NCBI GenBank assembly: GCA_022615295.1
Contig: JAKEHF010000035.1
Location: 1-20,079, forward strand
Length of the DNA stretch: 20,079 bases
Source: Actinomycetota bacterium
GTDB lineage: Bacteria > Actinomycetota > Acidimicrobiia > Spongiisociales > ZC4RG35
Direction: 5' to 3'
Of this stretch, positions 1 through 5,989 are shown piece after piece (position 1 is the stretch's first letter; each line of letters begins with the position of its first letter). The position numbers were made by a program, and so were the translations under genes. The notes beneath the pieces are model-generated. The model was not told the DNA's origin, ran no database searches, and saw only the letters and a list, made by a program, of their open reading frames with translations.

Positions 1-183
1 AAACCTGTCGACCGGAGCCGAGATGAGTGTGTCCCAGTGTGCCGGGAATTCGTTGGCGACGAACGCCACCTGCAGTGCAACCACCGCGGCGATGAGGCCC
101 CCCCACGCCAGGACCCTGCGCCAATTCACCGTGTGGGCCGAAGTGGAAATCTGGGGCTGTGATGCCTGAAGAGTGTCGGTCAC
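1..183 (-). CDS. proW: Glycine betaine/proline ABC transporter permease, N-terminal fragment
   Basis: This is the first 61 codons of a gene that leaves the window at its left edge. It starts at GTG (183-181), which overlaps the TGA of the upstream ATPase gene in a GTGA junction, so the two are almost certainly translated together. The visible protein has a short polar N-terminus followed by one hydrophobic segment (about residues 28-45, containing AWGGLIAAVVALQVAFV). It then has a short region with Trp and Pro that fits the start of a ProW/OpuAB-type permease. The permease identity rests mainly on position directly after a ProV-like ATPase and on this membrane segment, because the conserved EAA loop lies outside the window. 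Its expected role is the membrane channel for quaternary-amine import. Confidence 0.7.
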   Translation of the reverse strand, partial: MTDTLQASQPQISTSAHTVNWRRVLAWGGLIAAVVALQVAFVANEFPAHWDTLISAPVDRF

Positions 184-1223
184 GTCTCCGGCTCCAGCAC
201 CCGTCCGACCTTTCCACGATCGACCACGCCGAGATGATGCCCCTCATCATCCTCCACGCCAAGCGGCTCCGTGTCGGTGAGCAGGGCGGGCAGGACCATC
301 TCGATCGTGTCGTCGGGCTTGACGGTGCGGCCGACGACTGATCCGGCGCCGTCGGAGATCACTGCGGACGCGGTCAGCACCTTGGCCTTGGGGATCTCCC
401 GGGTGAACTCACGGACGTAGTCGGTGGCCGGATGGGTGACCAGACCGGCGGCCGTGCCTACCTGATCGAAGGCGCCGTCTTTCATGATGGCGATACGGTC
501 ACCGAGCTTGATGGCCTCGGCGAAGTCGTGTGTGATGAAGACGATGGTCCGCTGCAGCTTCTCTTGGAGATTGAGCAACTCGTCCTGCATGTCCCTGCGG
601 ATGAGTGGGTCGAGGGCCGAGAAGGGCTCGTCGAAGAACAGGATCTCGGGGTCGACCGCCAGAGCCCTGGCCAGCCCCACCCGCTGCTGCATCCCACCTG
701 AGAGTTGCTGGGGATAGTGATATTCCCAACCCTTCAGACCCACCGTCTCCAGGACCTCAACCGCCTTCTCATAGCGCTCGGTCTTCTCCACACCCTGGAC
801 CTCGAGTCCGTATGCGGCATTGTCGATCACCCGCCGGTGGGGGAAGAGGCCGAAGTGCTGGAAGACCATTGACATCTTGTGACGTCGGACCTCGCGGAGC
901 TCGTCCTCGTCCATCGTCGTGATGTCCTCGCCGTCGAGAAGGACCTTCCCCCGTGTGACATCCACCAGTCTCGCCACACAACGGATGAGGGTCGACTTGC
1001 CCGACCCCGACAGACCCATCACGACGAAGGTCTCGCCCCGTGCAACATCGAACGACACCTCTCGGACCCCTACCGTGCAACCGGTCTGATCGAGCACCTC
1101 TGATCTCGAGGCTCCGGTGGCACAGAGCTCGATCGCCCGCTCGGGCTGATGCCCGAAGACCTTCCACACACTCCTGACCGAGAGACAAACGTCAGACGCC
1201 ACAGGCCCATCGAGAGCAGTCAC
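180..1223 (-). CDS. proV: Glycine betaine/proline ABC transporter ATP-binding protein (ProV-like)
   Basis: This 347-residue ATPase powers import of glycine betaine or a related quaternary amine. It has Walker A GLSGSGKST (residues 70-78), a Q-loop in VFQHFGLFPH (120-129), signature LSGGM (174-178), Walker B ILFFDEP (194-200) and the switch His232 in ITHD. The insertion before Walker A, the FGLFPHR and DEPFSALDPLIRR wording, and a C-terminal tail of about 65 residues that resembles a reduced CBS region are typical of ProV/OpuAA. I chose the GTG at 1223 because the frame further upstream runs over the divergent proX gene and does not look like protein. There is no clear Shine-Dalgarno site. A TACATT hexamer lies 6 bases before the GTG, which suggests a leaderless transcript. 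It overlaps the downstream permease by GTGA and is divergent from proX. Confidence 0.92.
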   Translation of the reverse strand: MTALDGPVASDVCLSVRSVWKVFGHQPERAIELCATGASRSEVLDQTGCTVGVREVSFDVARGETFVVMGLSGSGKSTLIRCVARLVDVTRGKVLLDGEDITTMDEDELREVRRHKMSMVFQHFGLFPHRRVIDNAAYGLEVQGVEKTERYEKAVEVLETVGLKGWEYHYPQQLSGGMQQRVGLARALAVDPEILFFDEPFSALDPLIRRDMQDELLNLQEKLQRTIVFITHDFAEAIKLGDRIAIMKDGAFDQVGTAAGLVTHPATDYVREFTREIPKAKVLTASAVISDGAGSVVGRTVKPDDTIEMVLPALLTDTEPLGVEDDEGHHLGVVDRGKVGRVLEPET

Positions 1224-1281
1224 GTGAGTAATGTAACGCAGCCCGTTTTGGGGCGTCCCCCGGGTGAGCATTAGGAGAAAT
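1224..1281. promoter_or_regulatory. Divergent promoter region between proV and proX
   Basis: This 58-base gap must carry both promoters. On the minus strand TACATT (plus-strand 1235-1230) ends 6 bases before the proV GTG, the spacing expected for a leaderless actinobacterial mRNA. On the plus strand AGGAG (1273-1277) is the proX ribosome-binding site. An imperfect inverted repeat (ACGC at 1236-1239 with GCGT at 1253-1256, and CCC with GGG inside) sits in the middle and could be an operator. No -35 box is convincing on either strand. Confidence 0.4.
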
Positions 1282-2214
1282 ATGAAATCGAGATTCGTAA
1301 CCGCCCTGTGTGGTCTAGCCCTCGTGGTGGCCGCATGTGGCGACACCGGTGGCGGTGGGGAGACCATCACCATCGCAGTAAACCCCTGGTCCGCCTCGGC
1401 GCTCAATGCAGAAGTGGCCAAGATCCTGATCGAGGAGGAGCTGGGCCACACCGTCGAGCTGGTCACCATCGATGAGAACTCGATGTGGGCCGGGATGTCC
1501 GACGGCACCATCGATGCCGCACTGGAGATCTGGCCATCGGGGGTGACCCCCGACGAAAGTGCCTACATCGACGACGGGACCGTTCTCGACGTCGGTCTGT
1601 TGGGAACCATCGGCAAGATCGGATGGTTCGTGCCCAGCTATGTGGTCGACGCCAACCCGGCGCTGGCCACGTGGGAGGGCTATCTCGACCCGGCAGTGGC
1701 GGCCGAGTTTGCCACCGCCGAGACCGGTGACCTCGGCAGGTTCCTGGGCACGGATCCCTCGTATTCCGAGTACGACGCGCTCATCATCGAGGCCCTGGGC
1801 CTGCCGTTCCAGGTGGTCTTCTCCGGCACAGAAGCGGCGACCGTGGCCGAGCTCGACCGCGCTGTGGCAGCCGAGGAGCCCATCCTGATGTACTGGTGGA
1901 CCCCGACGGCGGCGGCCGGCCAATACGACCTGGTCAATGTTCTCCTTCCTGAGTACAGCGACGAGTGCTACGCCGACCTGGCCGCAGTCGACTGTGATTA
2001 CCCCGAGGACGTCCTCTTCAAGGCTGCCTCGGCACAGCTCGAGGAGAAGGCGGCCGACGTGCTCGCCTTCCTGGAGGCCTTCACCATCACCAACGAAGAC
2101 CAGCTCGGGATGCTGCCCGCAGTTGAGATCGACGGTGAGGACGCCGCCGACGTGGCCGCCGAGTGGGTGGCAGCCAATGAGTCGGTTTGGAGCGCCTGGC
2201 TGCCCGAGGGCTGA
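1282..2214 (+). CDS. proX: Glycine betaine ABC transporter substrate-binding lipoprotein (OpuAC/ProX family)
   Basis: This 310-residue exported lipoprotein should capture glycine betaine or a similar quaternary amine outside the membrane and deliver it to the ProVW-type importer encoded divergently. The signal peptide ends in lipobox VAAC with the lipidated Cys at residue 19, followed by a Gly-rich linker. The mature part opens with ITIAVNPWSASALNAEVAKI and continues with WAGMSDGTIDAALEIWPSG, the pattern of the OpuAC family, whose Trp/Tyr residues build an aromatic cage for the cation. I chose ATG 1282 because AGGAG stands 4 bases upstream and the signal peptide then begins MKSRF; an in-frame GTG at 1264 lacks a site. 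Two late Cys (near residues 228 and 235, ECYADLAAVDC) may form a disulfide. The gene is followed by a strong hairpin. The exact ligand (betaine, proline betaine, carnitine, choline) cannot be told from sequence. Confidence 0.92.
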   Translation: MKSRFVTALCGLALVVAACGDTGGGGETITIAVNPWSASALNAEVAKILIEEELGHTVELVTIDENSMWAGMSDGTIDAALEIWPSGVTPDESAYIDDGTVLDVGLLGTIGKIGWFVPSYVVDANPALATWEGYLDPAVAAEFATAETGDLGRFLGTDPSYSEYDALIIEALGLPFQVVFSGTEAATVAELDRAVAAEEPILMYWWTPTAAAGQYDLVNVLLPEYSDECYADLAAVDCDYPEDVLFKAASAQLEEKAADVLAFLEAFTITNEDQLGMLPAVEIDGEDAADVAAEWVAANESVWSAWLPEG

Positions 2215-2233
2215 GAGGACTTCCATAGACCGC

Positions 2234-2269
2234 AGTAGGGGGAGGGTTCCGGGGAACCCTCCCCCTACT
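2234..2269 (+). terminator. Perfect 17-bp hairpin after proX
   Basis: Bases 2234-2250 and 2253-2269 are perfectly complementary (17 pairs, nominal 2-base loop GG, in practice a 4-6 base loop). It begins 20 bases after the proX stop and lies before the promoter-like TATGAT of the next unit. There is no run of T after either arm, so it is not a textbook intrinsic terminator. It could end proX transcription in a U-less manner or protect the proX mRNA 3' end. Confidence 0.6.
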
Positions 2270-2287
2270 CACGACCCGACACATGGT

Positions 2288-2293
2288 TATGAT
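2288..2293 (+). promoter_or_regulatory. -10 promoter element for the riboswitch/methyltransferase unit
   Basis: TATGAT matches the TATAAT consensus in 5 of 6 positions. Seven bases further on, transcription would begin at about 2301, exactly where the 5' strand of the riboswitch P1 helix starts. A matching -35 box is not obvious (CTACTC-like at the expected distance). The position relative to the RNA makes this more credible than the hexamer alone. Confidence 0.5.
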
Positions 2294-2300
2294 GTGACGA

Positions 2301-2360
2301 AGCGCCGATTTGATCCACAGCTTGCGGGCGCTCAAGAAATGCGGCTAAAGCGTCGGGATG
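2301..2360 (+). ncRNA. Candidate SAM-II riboswitch
   Basis: The segment matches the SAM-II (metA-motif) aptamer layout. P1 is AGCGCC (2301-2306) paired with GGCGCT (2327-2332). The P1 loop begins GATTTGA (2307-2313) and ends CTTGCG (2321-2326), as in the family. A loop CAAGAAATGC follows, then GGCTAAAG (2343-2350) and a G-run (2355-2357). The GC of TTGC (2324-2325) can pair with the GC of GCTAAA (2344-2345), the pseudoknot core; ATCC (2313-2316) can also pair with GGAT (2356-2359). SAM-II RNAs bind S-adenosylmethionine and hide the ribosome-binding region of methionine-cycle genes. The gene downstream, a homocysteine methyltransferase, is an expected target. The assignment is from memory of the consensus and not from a covariance search. 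Confidence 0.72.
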
Positions 2361-2420
2361 GTTGAACCGCCCGGCACAGCTGCGGCGGTTCTCTCGCTTG
2401 AGGGCCGTCAAGGGACATGA
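2358..2420 (+). CDS. Possible 20-residue leader peptide between riboswitch and methyltransferase gene
   Basis: A short frame opens with ATG at 2358, immediately at the 3' end of the riboswitch pseudoknot strand, and reads MVEPPGTAAVLSLEGRQGT plus one residue or fewer to TGA at 2418-2420. The stop overlaps an in-frame upstream ATG (2417) of the methyltransferase as ATGA. It could be a leader peptide whose translation, controlled by SAM, is coupled to the gene below. Against this, its own Shine-Dalgarno signal is weak (only CGGG touching the ATG) and the region also forms a hairpin (2364-2391), so it may be untranslated leader. Confidence 0.3.
   Translation: MVEPPGTAAAVLSLEGRQGT
2364..2412 (+). 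promoter_or_regulatory. Leader hairpins, possible expression platform
   Basis: Two stems lie between the aptamer and the methyltransferase ribosome-binding site. GAACCGCC (2364-2371) pairs perfectly with GGCGGTTC (2384-2391), and CTTGA (2397-2401) pairs with TCAAG (2408-2412). No T-run follows, so this is not a transcription terminator of the usual kind. AAGGA (2421-2425) for the gene stands just beyond the second stem. Confidence 0.4.
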
Positions 2421-2431
2421 AAGGAACCGAG

Positions 2432-3439
2432 ATGGCCCAAGAGCAAGACATCCGCCGTACCACCTTCACCTCACTGCTGGCGTCGGGCAGACCCCTGGTC
2501 GCCGACGGTGCGATGGGAACGACGTTGTTCTCTCTCGGTCTGGAGGGGGGTGGCTGTCCCGAGTTGCTCAACGTCGAGCAGCCCGATCTCGTGGAGAAGG
2601 TGCATCGCAGCTTCATCGACGCTGGGGCAGACATAGTCCTCACCAACACCTTCGGTGGCAACCGGCGACGCCTGGCACTGCACAAGCTGGATGACCGTGT
2701 CGTCGAGCTCAACACTGCGGCTGTCGAGATCGCCCGTCGGGCGGGAGATCAGGCCGACAGGGCCGTCGCGGTGGCCGGGAGTGTCGGCCCGACCGGTGAC
2801 CTGTTCCGTCCCCTCGGGCCACTGTCCCGTGAGGAGGGTGTTGCCGTCTTCACCGAACAGTGCCTGGCACTTGCCGATGCCGGTGCCGATGTCATCTGGA
2901 TCGAGACGATCTCCTCATTCGAGGAGCTAGAGGCAGCGGTTGAGGCCGCGGCGACCACCGGGATTCCCTACACGGCGACCCTCAGCTTCGACACCTCAGG
3001 ACACACCATGATGGGGATCAGCCCGAACGCCCTGGGGAGGTGGTGGCTCGATCACTCCGCGGTGGCCGCCGTCGGGGCCAACTGCGGAATCGGGCCGGGC
3101 GACGCCGTTGCCGCTGTCTTCGACATCGCAGACGTGGCGCCGGGCACGGCGACGATCGCTAAGGCGAACTGTGGCATCCCCCTCTACCAGACGGAAGGTC
3201 TCATCTATCCGGTTGCCCCCGAGGAGATGGGGACGTACGTCGACCTTGCCCTCCGCTCGGGGGCCCGGATCATCGGGGCCTGTTGCGGGTCGACACCCGA
3301 CCACATCGCGGTCATCAGGGAGGCGGTGGATGTGTTCACGGGGGGCGAGCGCCCCCTGCGAGATGAGATCGAGCACCGTCTCGACGTCTCCTCGCGGCCG
3401 ACGAAGACGCCGTCACGTTCGGGCCGCCGGCGCGGCTAG
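2432..3439 (+). CDS. Betaine-homocysteine S-methyltransferase-like protein
   Basis: This 335-residue homocysteine S-methyltransferase-domain protein probably moves a methyl group from glycine betaine to homocysteine, giving methionine and dimethylglycine. It has the N-terminal DGAMGT (residues 25-30), TNTFGGNR (71-78), and the zinc-ligand cysteines Cys218 in GANCG and Cys284-Cys285 in GACCGS. The zinc binds and activates the homocysteine thiol. No folate-binding or B12 domain is present, so the donor is most likely a small methyl compound. The ATG at 2432 has AAGGA six bases upstream; an ATG at 2417 (five residues longer) is possible and would overlap the leader frame. Betaine uptake genes upstream and a dimethylglycine-dehydrogenase-like gene downstream support betaine as donor. 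S-methylmethionine or DMSP-type donors are alternatives. The C-terminal 25 residues are Arg/Ser/Pro-rich and end at TAG, after which the same frame continues into the next protein. Confidence 0.85.
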   Translation: MAQEQDIRRTTFTSLLASGRPLVADGAMGTTLFSLGLEGGGCPELLNVEQPDLVEKVHRSFIDAGADIVLTNTFGGNRRRLALHKLDDRVVELNTAAVEIARRAGDQADRAVAVAGSVGPTGDLFRPLGPLSREEGVAVFTEQCLALADAGADVIWIETISSFEELEAAVEAAATTGIPYTATLSFDTSGHTMMGISPNALGRWWLDHSAVAAVGANCGIGPGDAVAAVFDIADVAPGTATIAKANCGIPLYQTEGLIYPVAPEEMGTYVDLALRSGARIIGACCGSTPDHIAVIREAVDVFTGGERPLRDEIEHRLDVSSRPTKTPSRSGRRRG

Positions 3440-5962
3440 AGGTCCCCTGGGGCGAACCCGGCGACACGGGCCACGGCTAGCCTCGCCCACACGGACCCCC
3501 AAGAGAAACTCGCCGATCGCGAGATCGATACCTCGGTTCTCTCGCCTCTCGCCGAGCCGCCTCCACGTTCTCGGGTTGTCATCGTCGGCGGCGGAGTCAT
3601 CGGCTCCTCCATCGCCTACCACCTGACACGACTCGGCGTCAGCGACGTGACCGTGATCGAGCGGGGAAGACTCAGCAACGGCACCACCTGGCACGCCGCT
3701 GGTCTAGTCGCACAGGTCCGGGGTACCCACTCCCTGACCGAGTTGACCAAGCACAACGCCGAGACCTACGAGCGACTCCCGTCCGAGACCGGGGTCGACA
3801 CCGGTCTGCGACGCAACGGAGCCGTCACGGTGGCCCGAACCCAAAACCGCATGAACGAGCTCCTCTATGCGGCGGCCATGGGAGACCATCATGAAGTCCC
3901 CAATGATGTGCTCACCCCGGCACAGTTCAAGGAGCGTCTGTGGCCGAACGCCCGGATCGACGATCTGGTCGGCGCCCTGCACTTCCCCACCGATGGGACG
4001 GTGAATCCCGGTTATGCCGCCCTGGCGATGGCCAAGGGGGCCGTGGACAAGGGTGCTCGATTCGTCCAGGGCGTCACCGTCACCGGGTTCATCATGGACG
4101 GGCTTCGGGTCGCCGGTGTGATCACCAACCATGGGCAGGTCGAGGCGGAACACGTCGTGCTCGCTGCGGGATTGTGGACATCCGAGCTGGCCCGACTCGC
4201 CGGAGCCGCAGTCACGCTGTACCCGGCCGAGCACATCTGGGCCATGACCGAGGAGACCCCAGGCTCCGACCCTTCCCGTCCCTTCCTCCGTGACCTCGAC
4301 GGGTATCTGTATGTCCGCCATTACCGCGGCCGTTATCTCCTCGGGACCTTCGAGCCGAATGGGAGGCCGAAGCGACCCGTCGACGTGCCCACCACCGGTT
4401 TCGCCGAGTTCGGTGAGGACTGGGATCACTTTGCCCAGGTGCTCGCCCAGGCACGACATCGCATCCCTGAGCTCGAGGGGGTCGGCATGAGCCGGTTCAT
4501 GCGTGCGCCGGAGAGCTTCACCCCTGACGCCAACTTCCAGATCGGCGAGCTTCCCGAGACCCCCGGCCTATGGGTGGCCGCCGGGCTCAACTCCCAGGGA
4601 ATCATCTTCGGTCCCGGGGTGGGAAGGGCCCTTGCCGAGTGGATCATTGCCGGGCACCCGACGATGGACCTGGTCTCTGTCGATATCGCCCGCATGGGGC
4701 GATGGACCACCAGCAGACGATGGCTCCACGCCAAGACCGTAGAGACCCTGGGTCGAATGTACGAGATGCATTGGCCCGGCCTCCAATCCGACGTCGGGCG
4801 TGGTGTCCGACGAACCCCGCTGCTCGATCGGCTGGCGGACGCCGGTGCCGCCGTCGGCGAGATCGCCGGGTGGGAACGAGCCGCCTGGTTCGAGCCAGGG
4901 GTGTCGAAGGCGCCGGTGTGGGACTACGACTTCGACCGACCTTCATGGCACGATCCGGTGGGAGACGAGGTGAGGGCAACCCGGGAGGGCGTGGCCATCT
5001 TCGATCTCTCCACGTATTCCAAATTCCTGGTCCAGGGCCCGCAGGCCCATGCCTGGCTGCGCCGCCTCTGCACCAATGAGCTGGAGTCGGGGCCGGGAAG
5101 CCTCATCTACACCCTGCTCTGCAACGAGCAGGGTGGAATCGAGCTGGATCCCACCATCACCCGGCTCGACGACGACGTGTTCTTGATTCTCACACCGACC
5201 GCAGCGCAGAGACGCACGGAGATGCTGCTCCAGCGTGGCATCCCGGACGGGGCCATCGTGACCGACGTCACAGGTGGTTATGCGACCCTTCATTTGGCCG
5301 GCCCCGACTCTCGCCGACTGCTGGGTGAGCTCACAGACGAGGACCTGTCCCCTGAGGCCTGGCCTTTCCGCACCGTCCGTCGCATCGAAGCCGGCTGGGC
5401 GCCCGCCTTGGCCTTCCGGGTGTCTTATACGGGGGAGCTGGGATGGGAGCTGATGGTCCCCACCGAGTTCGTCGTCGATCTCTACGACAAGATCGTCGAC
5501 GTCGGCTCCCGATACGGGTTGCGACATGCCGGGGGTTTCGCCTTCGACGCCCTCCGCCTGGAACGGGGGTTCCGCTCCTGGGGTCACGACTTGGGACCAC
5601 TCGACGACCCCTATTCGGCGGGGCTGGGATTCGCCGTGTCCGGAAACCACACCGGCAACATCGGCTCCGATGCCCTGGCGCGTCGCCGCTCCGAGCCACG
5701 GCAGCGGAGCCTGGTCTCGGTGCTGCTCGAGGACCCCGGGCCGATGCTGTGGCATGGTGAGCAAGTGGTATTGGACGGCAAGCCGATTGGCGAGGTGTCG
5801 AGCGCAGCCTATGGGTACACCCTGGGTGCCGCCGTTGGGCTCGCCTGGGTGAGAGGAGAGGTCCCCGAGTTCGCCAGGGTCGTCATCCGCGACAAGGAGT
5901 TCGACGCCAGACTCTCGCTCAGGCCCTTCTACGACCCCGAGGGCCGGCGTCTTCGTTCGTGA
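3440..5962 (+). CDS. Dimethylglycine/sarcosine dehydrogenase-like FAD protein with GcvT domain; start codon unresolved
   Basis: This protein of about 800 residues should oxidatively demethylate dimethylglycine or sarcosine and pass the one-carbon unit to tetrahydrofolate. Numbered from 3440, the Rossmann motif VVIVGGGVIGSS is at 46-57 and TTWHAAGL at 82-89. His85 is the residue that covalently carries FAD in this family. The DAO domain reaches about residue 420. A GcvT-type folate domain follows (about 505-755, from VGDEVRATREGVAIFDLS), then a GcvT C-terminal barrel. The coordinates are the whole open frame, because no ATG, GTG or TTG occurs in it before GTG 3647. That GTG would delete the FAD-binding glycines. 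The frame is the same as the methyltransferase's, separated from it only by TAG 3437-3439. So initiation uses a near-cognate codon (ACG 3473 or 3491, ATC 3524), or the stop is a sequence error or a broken fusion. The next gene starts 27 bases after the stop. Confidence 0.85.
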   Translation, partial: RSPGANPATRATASLAHTDPQEKLADREIDTSVLSPLAEPPPRSRVVIVGGGVIGSSIAYHLTRLGVSDVTVIERGRLSNGTTWHAAGLVAQVRGTHSLTELTKHNAETYERLPSETGVDTGLRRNGAVTVARTQNRMNELLYAAAMGDHHEVPNDVLTPAQFKERLWPNARIDDLVGALHFPTDGTVNPGYAALAMAKGAVDKGARFVQGVTVTGFIMDGLRVAGVITNHGQVEAEHVVLAAGLWTSELARLAGAAVTLYPAEHIWAMTEETPGSDPSRPFLRDLDGYLYVRHYRGRYLLGTFEPNGRPKRPVDVPTTGFAEFGEDWDHFAQVLAQARHRIPELEGVGMSRFMRAPESFTPDANFQIGELPETPGLWVAAGLNSQGIIFGPGVGRALAEWIIAGHPTMDLVSVDIARMGRWTTSRRWLHAKTVETLGRMYEMHWPGLQSDVGRGVRRTPLLDRLADAGAAVGEIAGWERAAWFEPGVSKAPVWDYDFDRPSWHDPVGDEVRATREGVAIFDLSTYSKFLVQGPQAHAWLRRLCTNELESGPGSLIYTLLCNEQGGIELDPTITRLDDDVFLILTPTAAQRRTEMLLQRGIPDGAIVTDVTGGYATLHLAGPDSRRLLGELTDEDLSPEAWPFRTVRRIEAGWAPALAFRVSYTGELGWELMVPTEFVVDLYDKIVDVGSRYGLRHAGGFAFDALRLERGFRSWGHDLGPLDDPYSAGLGFAVSGNHTGNIGSDALARRRSEPRQRSLVSVLLEDPGPMLWHGEQVVLDGKPIGEVSSAAYGYTLGAAVGLAWVRGEVPEFARVVIRDKEFDARLSLRPFYDPEGRRLRS

Positions 5963-5989
5963 CCGCCATAGGCGAGGACGGCGACTGAC

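Noticed and set aside
1221..1226. CACGTG palindrome at the proV start codon
   Set aside because: Six-base palindromes are common by chance in this composition, and it lies on the start codon itself.
1315..2226. Open frame of 303 codons on the minus strand opposite proX
   Set aside because: It mirrors proX codon by codon and shows no motif; the plus strand encodes a clear lipoprotein.
3108..3626. Alternative-frame open stretch spanning the methyltransferase end and dehydrogenase start
   Set aside because: Arg/Ser/Pro-rich translation with no domain. It could only matter as a frameshifted N-terminus of the dehydrogenase, and nothing in it looks like one.
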